This document shows, in pieces, positions 23,003-32,865 of a stretch of DNA of 64,000 nucleotides (positions are counted from its first letter, which is position 1; every line of letters begins with the position of its first letter). The notes under the pieces are model-generated. The model worked only from the letters and a program-made list of their open reading frames with translations, was not told where the DNA came from and searched no databases. Origin of the DNA: Gracilaria domingensis (Eukaryota > Rhodophyta > Florideophyceae > Gracilariales > Gracilariaceae); the NCBI GenBank assembly GCA_022539475.1, contig VCMS01000326.1:37694-101693 (forward strand). The letters run 5' to 3'. A program made the position numbers and the translations under genes.

Positions 23003-23697
23003 GCCGAAACAGAAAAAATCCAACATGAAGTTACTTTTAATTTTTTAAGAATCGAAAGCATTCCCCCTGTCCAGCTGTCCAGGTTGCATTCGTGTTCTAC
23101 TTGGGATGCATAATATCAGGGGTTCAAAGACGCAAATCTTCTTTGAGAAGGGAACCGCAAAGCTCTAGTAGAGTAGAAGTGAATAGCTATTCAAGATAGT
23201 AGCATGGATTGGATTGAATTGGTGCGCGCACCTGTGACTATGCGTAGCGTGGCCACAGTGTCACGATACGTGGTGTCCACGTGTGCAAGCGTGCAGTGAA
23301 GCACGAAGCTGTTCTGTCAAGCTGTTCCAAAAAAATTGGTTTACGTGTAGTAATAAGTTGCAGCAAGTGGCGCTGCCCAGCGACGCGCGCGTCCAGCGCG
23401 AATCGCGCGTGATCGGAGCAGCCTCTTGGCCGCGTCCGCAAGACACCAACGGTCGGAGGCGCCCCGGGAGCGCTCCGCCGCGTGTGCCCCGAATTCGCAG
23501 CCGCGCATGCGAATGCCGCAGCGGCGAAGCGAGTGCGAAGAAGGCGATGCTGCGCGCGCGAAATTCCATCGAAAGCGGCGTCGGCTCGACGGCGGAGAAA
23601 CGTCGCACGCGCCACAGAAACGTTTTCCGGCGCCGCTCGGGCGCCTCCAGCAGCGCACCAAACACCAGCGGCGTTCCGCCATGCGCGCGTGTGACCT

Positions 23698-25536
23698 TCA
23701 CTGTGAAGGTGCGAAGGGAGCGCGCGCCACACGCCACAGCGCGTTGAGCAGCGCGTGGAGCAGCGCGTTTGCTCTGCTTCGCAGCGAGCTCCCCATCGCG
23801 CGCACGCGCTCGCGCACCTGCCACCACCACCTGCGCGGCGCGCCCTGCCGCCCGCCGCCCGCCTTCGCGCCGCGCCGCCTCATGCGCGCTTGCACGCGCG
23901 CGCGCACGCGACGCGCGAGGTACTCGTTCAGCTCCCATCCGCACGACGCGCCGGACGCCGCGCTGGCGCGCGACGACCGCAGCTGGAACGGGATGTGTGT
24001 GCGCTTCCACAGTTTGCAGTTCGACGGCTTCTCACCGCGCAGTCTTCTTTGGTGCTCCCGCACTGCTTCGCACCATTGTGCCGCTTCCGTTTCCTTCTTC
24101 GTCATCGGCCCGAATCCCACTTTCTTCTCGCGCGTTTTGCTGCATTCCGCACGCCTCCTGCTCTTGCGCATGTTTCTCTCACCGTCTCTGAGTTCCCCGT
24201 CTTGCTCGAGCGCGCTTCCGTTGTTCGCAGCTCCCTCGCCTGACGCAGGCGACTCCTTGGCGTCTGCGCCTGTCGCCGGAATTGAAAGTGCACCGTCAAA
24301 TCGCTCCATTCCGTCGTTTCCACGTACACAACTCGCGGCCGAGCTCTTCTTTCGCGCTTCTTTTGCCGGTGGTTCGACTTCAAGATCGTCGTGCCACGGC
24401 GTGAAGCCCAATGTACGCCCATGCTCTCCTGCCTCCCTGCAGCGTGCCCGTATCTCAAACTCAGCGAACGGCGAACTCTCGTCCCGGTAACCACTTGCAA
24501 TGTTTCCTTGCTTCATGGTTCGGCCTTTGTCTGCAATCGGAAACGACGATGAGTCCCACCAACTTCGTGCTGAGTTGGTCGCGGAAACGTCACCACCATC
24601 TCCAAAACAACCTCCATTCACCCTGCGAATCGCCTTCAAGCTCGCCAACGCCGATGAACGCGATTTGTCCACTTCTGCCTTCACCTCGTCAAACACGGTC
24701 AGGCTCTCTGCTGACGGAGTGTACCGCGGAAGCGCCGCTGTCTCGGCGCGCAATGATCCGGTGGGGTGCTCTTCCGATGGGTGCGCTTCAAACCACTGCC
24801 AGCTCACCACTTTCACCTCCTCCACGGCTTCCGTGCCTGTTGCACATGTGCTGACTTTCGTGTACATCTGAGGCTTTTCGGCTATCGCGTCTTTCCTCGC
24901 ACATCCCGGCAACGCCTTGAACCAGCCACCCGGCAGAGACACTGAAGTGGAACTGCAGTCTTTCGCAGAGCCTGTTTTGCTCACACCTCCGATCGCACAC
25001 GAACTCACTGAAGCAGACGAACCCTTTCCACCAGACTGAACCTCCTCAAGAACGGCCGAGCTTTGCCTACACGTGCTTGAAGATGAAACCCTCCAGCTCT
25101 TGATAGATGAAGACAGAGAAAGCGGGTCCAGGAAAGCAGAAGTCTGCCGAGTATTCTCTCTAACCTCAAATGTGGAAAGCAGGCTGGAGCACGGGTTGGA
25201 AACGATGCCGGAACTCTCTCTCGACACTTTGGGGCGCTCTAATTCATTCGCCTCCATCATGTCCTCGACTGTACCCTTCTCTTTTCCATTGCAAATCGTT
25301 TCTGCTCGAGGGAGTGCGGTAGGTTGCCCCGGTGAGAGTAAATGAAACCAGCTGCTTGCGGAAGTACCCGAGATGCACTTTCCGTCAATTTTGCCAGTTT
25401 TGTCGCCGGTTTCCTTACACGCAGTTCTGGTAGCTTTCAAGCTCGCCAAGGCTTCGGAACGTTTGTGGTCAACTTCAGCCTTCAATTGATCAAACACGGC
25501 GAGGCTTTCCGCGGACGGCGTGTACATGTGAGACAT
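23698..25536 (-). CDS. unrecognised 612-residue protein with two internal repeat types
   Basis: The frame is open from 25635 (TTG); the first ATG is at 25536. The protein opens with a module (YTPSAESLAVFDQLKAEVDH, then a Ser/Ala/Leu helix) that recurs almost exactly at about residues 272-303. A second short motif of Trp followed by an aromatic residue and often an acid (SWF, GWF, QWFE, SWWD) recurs at about residues 62, 205, 247 and 326. The middle is Ser/Glu-rich and looks disordered. The C-terminal 130 residues are strongly basic and come from GC-rich DNA, so the true end is less certain. The frame is long and has no stop in 612 codons despite mixed composition, which supports a real gene. 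I do not recognise the family. Confidence 0.6.
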   Translation of the reverse strand: MSHMYTPSAESLAVFDQLKAEVDHKRSEALASLKATRTACKETGDKTGKIDGKCISGTSASSWFHLLSPGQPTALPRAETICNGKEKGTVEDMMEANELERPKVSRESSGIVSNPCSSLLSTFEVRENTRQTSAFLDPLSLSSSIKSWRVSSSSTCRQSSAVLEEVQSGGKGSSASVSSCAIGGVSKTGSAKDCSSTSVSLPGGWFKALPGCARKDAIAEKPQMYTKVSTCATGTEAVEEVKVVSWQWFEAHPSEEHPTGSLRAETAALPRYTPSAESLTVFDEVKAEVDKSRSSALASLKAIRRVNGGCFGDGGDVSATNSARSWWDSSSFPIADKGRTMKQGNIASGYRDESSPFAEFEIRARCREAGEHGRTLGFTPWHDDLEVEPPAKEARKKSSAASCVRGNDGMERFDGALSIPATGADAKESPASGEGAANNGSALEQDGELRDGERNMRKSRRRAECSKTREKKVGFGPMTKKETEAAQWCEAVREHQRRLRGEKPSNCKLWKRTHIPFQLRSSRASAASGASCGWELNEYLARRVRARVQARMRRRGAKAGGGRQGAPRRWWWQVRERVRAMGSSLRSRANALLHALLNALWRVARAPFAPSQ

Positions 25537-25758
25537 GGTGGATTGTCTTCGAATTGGAAATAACGTGGAGGCTTCCAAGCTTGTAGGATGGAACGGACGA
25601 AGCGCAGAAGAACGACAGAGAGCTGAGCTAAACAAGTTGAGAGGTGAACATCGAAAGGAAGTGCTGGAAACTCGACGGAAGCTTAAGTACAGACTTGCGT
25701 TTGCTTATAATTGGAAGGTGATAAGTGCTGACACATTTCGTGGCAATGGGAATATGGT

Positions 25759-25805
25759 GAAGGAGAGTTGGAATCAAGCTCGCGGCTTGATTCAAACTCT
25801 CCTTC
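25759..25805. repeat. 20-bp hairpin with 7-nt loop
   Basis: Arms 25759-25778 (GAAGGAGAGTTGGAATCAAG) and 25786-25805 pair with one mismatch. Weaker pairing extends about 15 bp further out on each side. The layout is miRNA-precursor-like or a fold-back remnant. It lies about 220 bp upstream of the divergent gene ending at 23698. Confidence 0.75.
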
Positions 25806-25849
25806 AGCATGCTCCAATTGTGTTTTGCATTTGATTCTACATGTTTCCC

Positions 25850-27120
25850 AAAAGATGAGCGGAACTTGCCAAACTGGCAGAATTTGAGCATGGTGACTGT
25901 GACCGAATTAGGAGACGCCGTACATACGTCGTACATACGTCGCACACCGCCACACATGTGCACGCAATCGTTCCGCCGCGTTCCGATGCGGACGAACCGT
26001 GCAATCTCCGAGAGTTGCGGCGGGAGAAAATGAGATTGAAATGGCCACATGTAACTAGTCTTCACGTGGCCACGTGCACAGTTGTGATGGAATGGCCACG
26101 TTTATTCCCGCTGCGGAGCCACCGGCAATCGCCCGAAGCATCGTTTTCGCGTGGACGACAGTTTTCTAGTTTTTTTAGAATTTTTAACTCAGACTAGATC
26201 AAATCTATTTTTAGTTAGGATAACTCTGCCCACAGTAAGAGCTTTTTGATTTGCGATAAAATGTTTCGACGTTTTTTACGAATCTGAACACCCCTTTTTT
26301 TAGAATCAAATCTAAGTCTGAAATGCATTAAAATTGTTTGAACTAGTTGAAATTAGTGAATGCAATGTCCAGCTGTGCGAATGCGTGGATCACCATTGGT
26401 GAAGTACAGCGAAATGGACATGCAGAATATGTAACAATGACACACCCAGAATGCGTGTATGTGCAAATGCGTGGTTCCGTAATTTTTTATAGAATTGATC
26501 TGTTGCATATGCGAACTAGAAGGAAGAACTGGGTGATATATCGTGATCTACAGTGGTGAAAAAGTTCCTCCTGGTCATTTCTCTGTTCCTACAAAATTAA
26601 ACCTGCGTAGAGATCGTAAATGCCGAGAAAAACCAGCCCTCAAGCCTAATTCACCTTTTCAAGTGAACTGTAGACCTATTTATTATTCTGCCACATACCT
26701 CAGCTGGTATCTAAAAACGCCGGCTTTGAAACCATTAATTTGAGCTCCAGATCCGCAAAATGCCATAAGAGTATTTGAAATGGATTGCTACACAGTTTGT
26801 CAAATGGTTGGTTTGTCACACTTTAAATATTGTGCGAAACACGAACCAAAGAATGCTGGTTTTGCCCCTTTTCAAAAAGATTCGCAAGATTTCAGGGTAC
26901 TCCGATTGTCTCACTTGTCGGATTGGAAAGCTATGACGGTACTTGGTCGAACCGCAGGGAAGCAGCGTTGTTGCCTCAACCTTGGCATGTGTCAACGATG
27001 AACCGTACAATGCTTTGTACATTTAGAAAGCACAAAAGTACAGCGCATTTCTTTTTCATTAGTCAATCATGGCGCACACTAGGTTGACCGCAATGCCCAC
27101 TCCTTCCTTCTCCAGCGTGC
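25850..27120. other. no recognisable gene
   Basis: AT-rich, with only short frames. Weak inverted similarity between about 26165-26215 and 26300-26360 was not strong enough to call an element. Confidence 0.4.
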
Positions 27121-27130
27121 AGAATGCACT

Positions 27131-27136
27131 TATAAG
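27131..27136 (+). promoter_or_regulatory. TATA box of the GCC2/GCC3-like gene
   Basis: TATAAG lies about 80 bp before the chosen ATG at 27213. This supports that ATG over the upstream in-frame ATG at 27069, which would lie before the TATA box. Confidence 0.55.
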
Positions 27137-27212
27137 AGGCCAAAATCGTAGTTCGAGCGGAACCTCATATTCCCTCAAGATTTTGATTCCGCAACTGCTT
27201 GGCAGCATTAAC

Positions 27213-28220
27213 ATGTACCTCTCTCGCATAACAACCATTTGCCTTCTACTCTGCTCCTGCGTCATCGCGGGCTCTCTATGTGAACCTGGATTTGGTGATA
27301 ACTACAATGGTGGCTGTGAAATATGTCCTCCGGGATCCTTTGATGAGGGAAATGGAAATTGTGCTCATTGCTACCTGAATACATTTCAGCCCGATGCCGG
27401 TCAAACTGAATGCATTCCGTGCCCTCTGAACACTCACTCTCGTTACGGAGCAACTGAATGCGTTGAATGTCCGAAAGGGCAAGCTTTAATGCAATCAAAC
27501 ACTTGTGAAACTTGTCCACCGGGAGAATATTATTGGTATCAGCACGGATACTGTGAGGGATGCAATGTAGGTTTCTTCAAACCCGGAGATGGGCTGGGTC
27601 CCTGTATGCCGTGTCCGAGAAACTCTTATTCTGGAGAGCAAGCTACAGAATGTATCGCCTGTCCGGAAGGTCAAGCACCAATGAGTGACGTTTCTTGTGG
27701 AATGTGCCCACCTGGCAAGTACTACGATGTCTACGCCTTCAGGTGCTTAGACTGTCATGTTGGTACTTACATGGACTCTCCAAATATTCTAGATAGGTGT
27801 TATCCTTGTGGTAGGAACTCGTTTGCTTCTAGAGGTTCTTCAAATTGCGTGGAATGCTCAGCTGAAGAAGTGTATGTCAAAAGCTCTGGGAGTTGTGAGA
27901 CATGCGAGCCAGGAAAAGCCTACGATGTGTACGAGCAATCTTGCACAGATTGCCCTTACAACACCTTTAGTTCTTACCCGAATCAGCACAACTGTTGGCA
28001 CTGCATGCCAGGAACTTTTGCACGCCCAGGATCAACGACTTGCTTTACATGCCCACAGGGACAGGTTTACATCGCCGAAAGAGATGAGTGCAGCGTTTGT
28101 CATAGTTTCTACCGTCAACTTGATGCACAATGTGCCTCAGAAACATATCAGGAGCTTAGCCCATCTACAGAGCCGAGCTGGGAACCGTATTTCGAATCAG
28201 AGTACGACCTAGAAAACTAA
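27213..28220 (+). CDS. secreted cysteine-rich protein, GCC2/GCC3 (TNFR/ephrin-receptor-like) repeats
   Basis: The start at 27213 gives 335 residues with a signal peptide (MYLSRITTICLLLCSCVIAG). The ATG at 27069 would add 48 non-hydrophobic residues in front and lies upstream of the TATA box. The body is a chain of units of the form CPPGxYY...C..C..G.F...C..CP.NS.S......C..CP.GQ, for example CPRNSYSGEQATECIACPEG and CPPGKYYDVYAFRCLDC. This is the pattern of GCC2/GCC3 or TNFR-like ectodomains. There is no transmembrane segment; the tail is acidic (ESEYDLEN). It is probably secreted or cell-wall associated. The frame is uninterrupted, unlike the two other cysteine-rich genes of the window. Confidence 0.82.
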   Translation: MYLSRITTICLLLCSCVIAGSLCEPGFGDNYNGGCEICPPGSFDEGNGNCAHCYLNTFQPDAGQTECIPCPLNTHSRYGATECVECPKGQALMQSNTCETCPPGEYYWYQHGYCEGCNVGFFKPGDGLGPCMPCPRNSYSGEQATECIACPEGQAPMSDVSCGMCPPGKYYDVYAFRCLDCHVGTYMDSPNILDRCYPCGRNSFASRGSSNCVECSAEEVYVKSSGSCETCEPGKAYDVYEQSCTDCPYNTFSSYPNQHNCWHCMPGTFARPGSTTCFTCPQGQVYIAERDECSVCHSFYRQLDAQCASETYQELSPSTEPSWEPYFESEYDLEN

Positions 28221-29050
28221 AACATATTTGAATCCACCTAGAATTCAAAAGTTTCCAATTCATAAAAAAATATTTCCAAAATCTTTAAAGTATTAAGGGC
28301 ATATCTTGATCAAAACGAAGCCATCGAATGTATCACAACCCATCTCGTTCATGCAAAAGAAAATGTCAGAACGGGATTATATAAGTGAACATCCGCATGT
28401 CTCATTTCCTCTCCTGTCAATTTGTACAACCGAACAGCATCCCAGATTTCATAGTTGGAATCCATAGAATGGTACAGCAATATGCGCACAAGAGTTTGGA
28501 TAGAGCAGAAAGAGCTCTTGAGTATGGTTTCGACAGGTTAGTCGGAACTTGTCATCTCAACTACATTTGCATATACTTATATGAAGGTATTTAGTTTAGA
28601 ATTGCCGCATATGCTGCACTTTGATTTGACAACAATGTAATCTCACAATACTGCATTCGATACAATTATTGAAGTCAGAGTCTACGACTGAGTACATAAA
28701 TGCGTGAGAACCAAGAACGCTCTTTTGCACCTTGGTTCTCGATTATCTGCCCACTTTGAAGTTCACAGCAAAAAGAAATGAGTTCATACACTAGACGTTC
28801 TTCCGGAGGCGATGGCAGAAAGCCCTCTCGAGATAAGGCGGACCTCGTCCTCTGCACGGCGTTCGGCGCGAGCAAGAAGCGCCTCGACACCAACATTATT
28901 CTGTTGCTTTTTTATGTTAGCTACCACTCAATCTCGCAAACGGGCCTAAAGTTGGCGTCGCGGAATACGTTGGCACGATTGCTCGTGCGAGTGAGACCGC
29001 ACTCGAACGAGCCCAGCTTGATCGGCCTGCTCGCAGACCAGCACCATGCC
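28221..29050. other. no recognisable gene
   Basis: Short frames only. A TATATAAG-like sequence near 28377 precedes a 60-odd-codon frame without a recognisable domain, so I do not call a gene. Confidence 0.35.
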
Positions 29051-29052
29051 TC

Positions 29053-29730
29053 CTATTCAGGCATACGGCTGCCCCAAGTGACTTGCACGGAGCTGACGGC
29101 GTGGTGGTCGGGCGCGAGCAGCGCGCCGACGCGGCGCCCGAGCTGCACGTCGCACAGCGCCATGGCGCGGCTGCGCAACTGGCACAGCACGCGCGTGCCG
29201 CCGGCGTTGATGCCCGAGCGGCGCGAAGCATCGCGCAGCTGGAACGGGGCGCACACGCGCGCGCCGCCGCGCGCGTCGCACACGTGCAGCACGCCGTCAG
29301 CTGTGCCGAACGCCACGCACTACACGTGGCTGACGTGCACCACCACGCGGCCTCGGCCGGCTCGATCTGCAGCCGCCACACGCACAGCGAGTGCTCCAAA
29401 CACGGCCTGTACGCGTACGCCATCGCGCAGCCGGTGGCGCGCCACCTGCTCTCCCCTCTGCGCGTCCCACAGGCGCAGCGTCCCGTCACGCGCCCCAAAC
29501 GCTACTCGCCTCCCATCGCAGCTCAGCGCAACGCTCTCCACCACATCAGTGTGGCCCACCAGCGGCCGTCCCACCGCCTGGCCGCTCGCAGGGTCCCACG
29601 CTTGCAACGTTGCGACCCCCGACGCGCACGCCACTCGCCCCCCATCATCGCTGATCGCAACGCACTGCATGTCGAGATCTGTCCGAAGCGCGTGCCTTCT
29701 GGCTCTTCTCAGAGCTAGAGCACGAACCAA
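29053..29730 (-). pseudogene. WD-repeat protein remnant
   Basis: The - strand frame gives two good WD repeats (CVAISDDGGRVACAS with LQAWDPASG; GHTDVVESVALSCDGRR with GTLRLWDAQRG). After a degenerate stretch, a further one follows in the same frame (VAFGTADGVLHVCDARGG). TAG at 29320-29322 interrupts this frame. Between about 29400 and 29450 another frame gives WD-like text (CAMAYA...LCVWRLQ), so two compensating shifts may exist as well. The DNA is markedly GC-rich. No ATG is available at the start (29730 is TTG), so the N-terminus is missing. WD repeats form beta-propeller scaffolds. Which protein this was cannot be told. Confidence 0.65.
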
Positions 29731-29879
29731 CGAAGTCCGGACCTGCGGCCCCAGAGAGGCTGTGTGAATGGACGGCGTCGGAGCTGCACAGTGGCGGCCC
29801 CGGAGTGGGCTGCATGCGCAGACCGACGAGCGGCCTCGGAGGGGCTGTGTCGCGCAGAAGTCGCAAGACGACGTAGAGT

Positions 29880-30222
29880 TGAATATACTTTATTGTAGAA
29901 GATAGATTTTCATCGTAAAGTCGTTCATCGACAACCAGCTTACTACTTATGTACTACTTGAGACAGCGTAAACCTGCTAAACCGCGTATCTCCCCGTTGA
30001 GCCAGATTAGTTGGAGGAGCTCTAGACAGGCGCATATGCGCCTCTAATAAATCAAATACAGTATATCCACGACATATCGCCCGAGAGAGATATATCTTCT
30101 GTATCAGTAAACGTAGTTCCACCACCACACAAATGCGACTCCTAAAGTCCTCCTCCTGGGTCCCAAAACCATCGAGATTTAGATACATATCTGGAACATG
30201 TCATAATGCATTTTTCTACACT
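29880..30222 (-). repeat. probable LTR remnant
   Basis: On the - strand this segment has GGTTTAGCAGGTTTACG upstream of a TATA-like TACATAAG, then an AATAAA signal in ACAATAAAGTATATTC. The first motif also occurs in the copia element 1 LTR and at 38460-38490. Clear ends and a target duplication were not found, so its extent is approximate. Confidence 0.4.
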
Positions 30223-30227
30223 GCACT

Positions 30228-30578
30228 AATAGAAGCTGGGTGTATGAGAACGAACGACTGATAGACTAATAACAATACTTTACTCACGGCGGCGGTGCAG
30301 TAGTGGATGGTCTGTGCTTGATTTCCTTCTGTTGTCCGTCGCGCCCTGAACAAGTGGTATTTATGCACTTCCAGAAGCGCTATATCTCGTACGAACGCGC
30401 TCAGATAATATCTAGACAGCTCACCATCCGTGAGCTCACAAACAACAGAGAGCTGTAAAGCACGCATATGCGCAATTCAGTGTAGACACGCACGAGTTCA
30501 CACACGTAAGAACCTCATACAGAATCTGACGTAATACAAGTACGTGTCACAATTGCGCAAACACACGCAATTCTAACA
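30228..30578 (-). repeat. 3' LTR of copia element 2
   Basis: 351 bp, starting AATAGAAG and ending CTAACA on the + strand. On the element strand it starts TGTTAG but ends CTATT, not the usual CA. It aligns with 35130-35480 with about 4 differences. Confidence 0.88.
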
Positions 30579-30600
30579 CCAATCCGTTTTCGAAAGCCTA

Positions 30601-32865
30601 CTAGCCAGTAGACTTGTTAAAACTGTTGTGAAGCGCTGCTTCGAAATCAATCGAGATCTTTTCACAGTAGAGCAATAGTTGCAAAGCTTCCGCCAACGGA
30701 CTGTCCGTTTTCGTCAGTGGATCACCGTAGTTGCATTTTCCAGGCACCCAGATCATGCGCTCAATCTTCTTTGTCTCGTAGTCATATCGAATGACACTGA
30801 TATCTCCGCGTATAGACCGATCCGTTGCATTACGGCAGGTAGACAGTGTAACGTATAAATCTTTAGAGTCGACAACGATCCATAATCCAACTTCGATACC
30901 CAACAAAGTCTTGAACGCCTTACACAGAACCTTTCCTTGGTCGATAGCCTCACCGGCTGCAAGAGTTTCTGCCGATCCTATCGACTTGACTGGTCTTCGA
31001 GACTTGTGTGAACTCCAGCAAATTGTATGAAAGATGGAGTCGATAGAAAGGTCACCAAATAAAAGTCCGGCCACAAATCCCAGTTGTTCATGATCAGTAG
31101 AGCGACTGGCGTCGCAAAACACTACAACGCGACATTCCTTCTGCCCACTTGGTCTTAGAAAACTCAGCAGGGAGCCACGTCTTTTCAATTCCTTCAAAAG
31201 GTTAATCTGAGTTATAAGATCTTTGACAAGCGGTTCAGGCCCTTTCTGTTGGAGGTAGCTCGCAGCATGTGCACAGAACGGAGAAGCGGCGATCTCTAAC
31301 CAACCAATTGAGCTATTGAAAGAACGAAATGCAGACGACTCAATAGCGTTTAGACTCTTGTCAAGTTCCTTGCGTCGATTACGGCTGATCACGTAGCTTT
31401 CGAACGTTTGAAGCTTCTCCTCACCATCAATAGTAACGGTGTAATCTTCCTTCTGGTGCACGCGAAGTCCGTAAAAATTGAACAATCCAGGGCCGTAGAC
31501 GATTGTGCCAAGTTCATACTGCTTTCCAATTTCCTTAATCAACTCAGTAAGCTTACTTCTCTCACCAGCAAATAGTATATCATCCACTACCTTCACTGCT
31601 AGAATGCATGTCCGGCCATTATGTGTGAGGTAGAAAAGTTGTGGGACGTATACTAACTGCATGAATCCAAAGCTGCGAAGAGCATCATCACTCACTTGTT
31701 TCCATTTGGCACCAGCATTAACCAGACCATATGCCGCTGCCAGGAGCAACCAGTAGTGTTGGTTCCTCGTCGTGCACTCTCTTGGTGGTATAACATAAAA
31801 ATCACGTTCGGCTTCTGTCTGAAGAAACGCACTTTTGAAGTCAATTTTTGCCAATGTCCACTTGTGAATGACAGCCAAAGACAGTAAGATCCGAATTCCA
31901 ACAGGAGGACAAGTTGCGGAATCAGTCTTGAGTACGTCTTTCTCTCTATCCTTATTACCATGAACAGCGATTCGGGCTTTGAGGGTAAAGGATTCATCGT
32001 CACACTTCTTCACTTTGTACAACACATGACTTGTGACAATGTTGGCGTGGCGAGGGACTTTGGATACAGGAACGACGCGAACTGTACGCATGAATGACTT
32101 CTGTTCTCTTTCGTACGCATTCTGGGTTGCATAAAGCGGCAGTCCTTGAGCTTGGTGAAGCATAAATTCCTGACTACCAAAGGCTTTAAAGTAGGTAGCA
32201 ATTATCTCGCGCTCTTTGCTTTCCAACTCCTGGCCAGGGGAGAGTTGAACCTCGGCAGACTGTAAAGTCTCTTGGGCTTGGTTCTGAGATTCTGTTGCTG
32301 CGGTTGTTCCTGGATCCATACCATTGCCATTATCTGACGCATACCTCCAGTTCTCTTCCTGAAGATTTAAAACTTCCTTATCCCCATCAAGATAGTTCAC
32401 GGAATACTTCTGCGTGCGTGGGTTGTGTCTGGTGACAGTTCCTGTGTAAAACTGCTTTTCATCCGGCCAATATACTTCGATTTGGTCACCTACACTGGGA
32501 TATTGGGGTCCGATGCTTGCAGGTTCCATTTCTGTATCAGCTTGTTGTTCAGATGTTCTTTCCGAAGAACTGTTAGCTTGCTCTCGTGTGTCTTCTTCAG
32601 AAGAATCTAGGTAGTCTGAAAGAGATTCTTCTAGCGTTCGGTCCATATCATCAATTGCCTGTTGCACCGCAGTTGCTAGTTCCCTCGTGCGAAGTGCCGG
32701 TCTGACATCTTCGATTGCTGCTGACACTGTTCGGCCTCCCTTACCTGGCACTGTGATAGTTCTACCTTCGAGGTCAAATGAAAGTATTGGCTTTGGTTCT
32801 GACCAACGTTCTCTCTTCTCGTGTTGGAGTTTGATGTAAACTTGTACGAGGTCACCAATAGACAT
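30601..32865 (-). CDS. reverse transcriptase-RNase H segment of copia element 2, with Tudor-like module
   Basis: A 754-codon uninterrupted frame. Residues 1-60 resemble the SH3-like C-terminal domain of a copia integrase. Residues about 124-176 form a Tudor-like module (VGDQIEVYWPDEKQFYTG, YLDGDKE, ENWRY). Reverse transcriptase follows (KIDFKSAFLQ, AAYGLVNAGAKWK) with the active-site form VVDDILFAG in place of the usual YVDD. RNase H shows VFCDASRS, SAETLAAGEA and VVDSKDL. The frame is shifted relative to integrase. The ATG at 32865 is probably not a true start: translation is expected to arrive from the integrase frame. Confidence 0.88.
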   Translation of the reverse strand: MSIGDLVQVYIKLQHEKRERWSEPKPILSFDLEGRTITVPGKGGRTVSAAIEDVRPALRTRELATAVQQAIDDMDRTLEESLSDYLDSSEEDTREQANSSSERTSEQQADTEMEPASIGPQYPSVGDQIEVYWPDEKQFYTGTVTRHNPRTQKYSVNYLDGDKEVLNLQEENWRYASDNGNGMDPGTTAATESQNQAQETLQSAEVQLSPGQELESKEREIIATYFKAFGSQEFMLHQAQGLPLYATQNAYEREQKSFMRTVRVVPVSKVPRHANIVTSHVLYKVKKCDDESFTLKARIAVHGNKDREKDVLKTDSATCPPVGIRILLSLAVIHKWTLAKIDFKSAFLQTEAERDFYVIPPRECTTRNQHYWLLLAAAYGLVNAGAKWKQVSDDALRSFGFMQLVYVPQLFYLTHNGRTCILAVKVVDDILFAGERSKLTELIKEIGKQYELGTIVYGPGLFNFYGLRVHQKEDYTVTIDGEEKLQTFESYVISRNRRKELDKSLNAIESSAFRSFNSSIGWLEIAASPFCAHAASYLQQKGPEPLVKDLITQINLLKELKRRGSLLSFLRPSGQKECRVVVFCDASRSTDHEQLGFVAGLLFGDLSIDSIFHTICWSSHKSRRPVKSIGSAETLAAGEAIDQGKVLCKAFKTLLGIEVGLWIVVDSKDLYVTLSTCRNATDRSIRGDISVIRYDYETKKIERMIWVPGKCNYGDPLTKTDSPLAEALQLLLYCEKISIDFEAALHNSFNKSTG

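Noticed and set aside
23238-24500. Many long frames on both strands
   Set aside because: GC-rich shadows of the C-terminal part of the 612-residue protein and its flank.
26160-26360. Possible small MITE
   Set aside because: Inverted similarity around CAGACT...AAATCT is too weak and no target duplication is visible.
28778-29767. 329-codon + strand frame
   Set aside because: It is the antisense shadow of the WD-repeat remnant and is Thr/Pro/Arg-rich.
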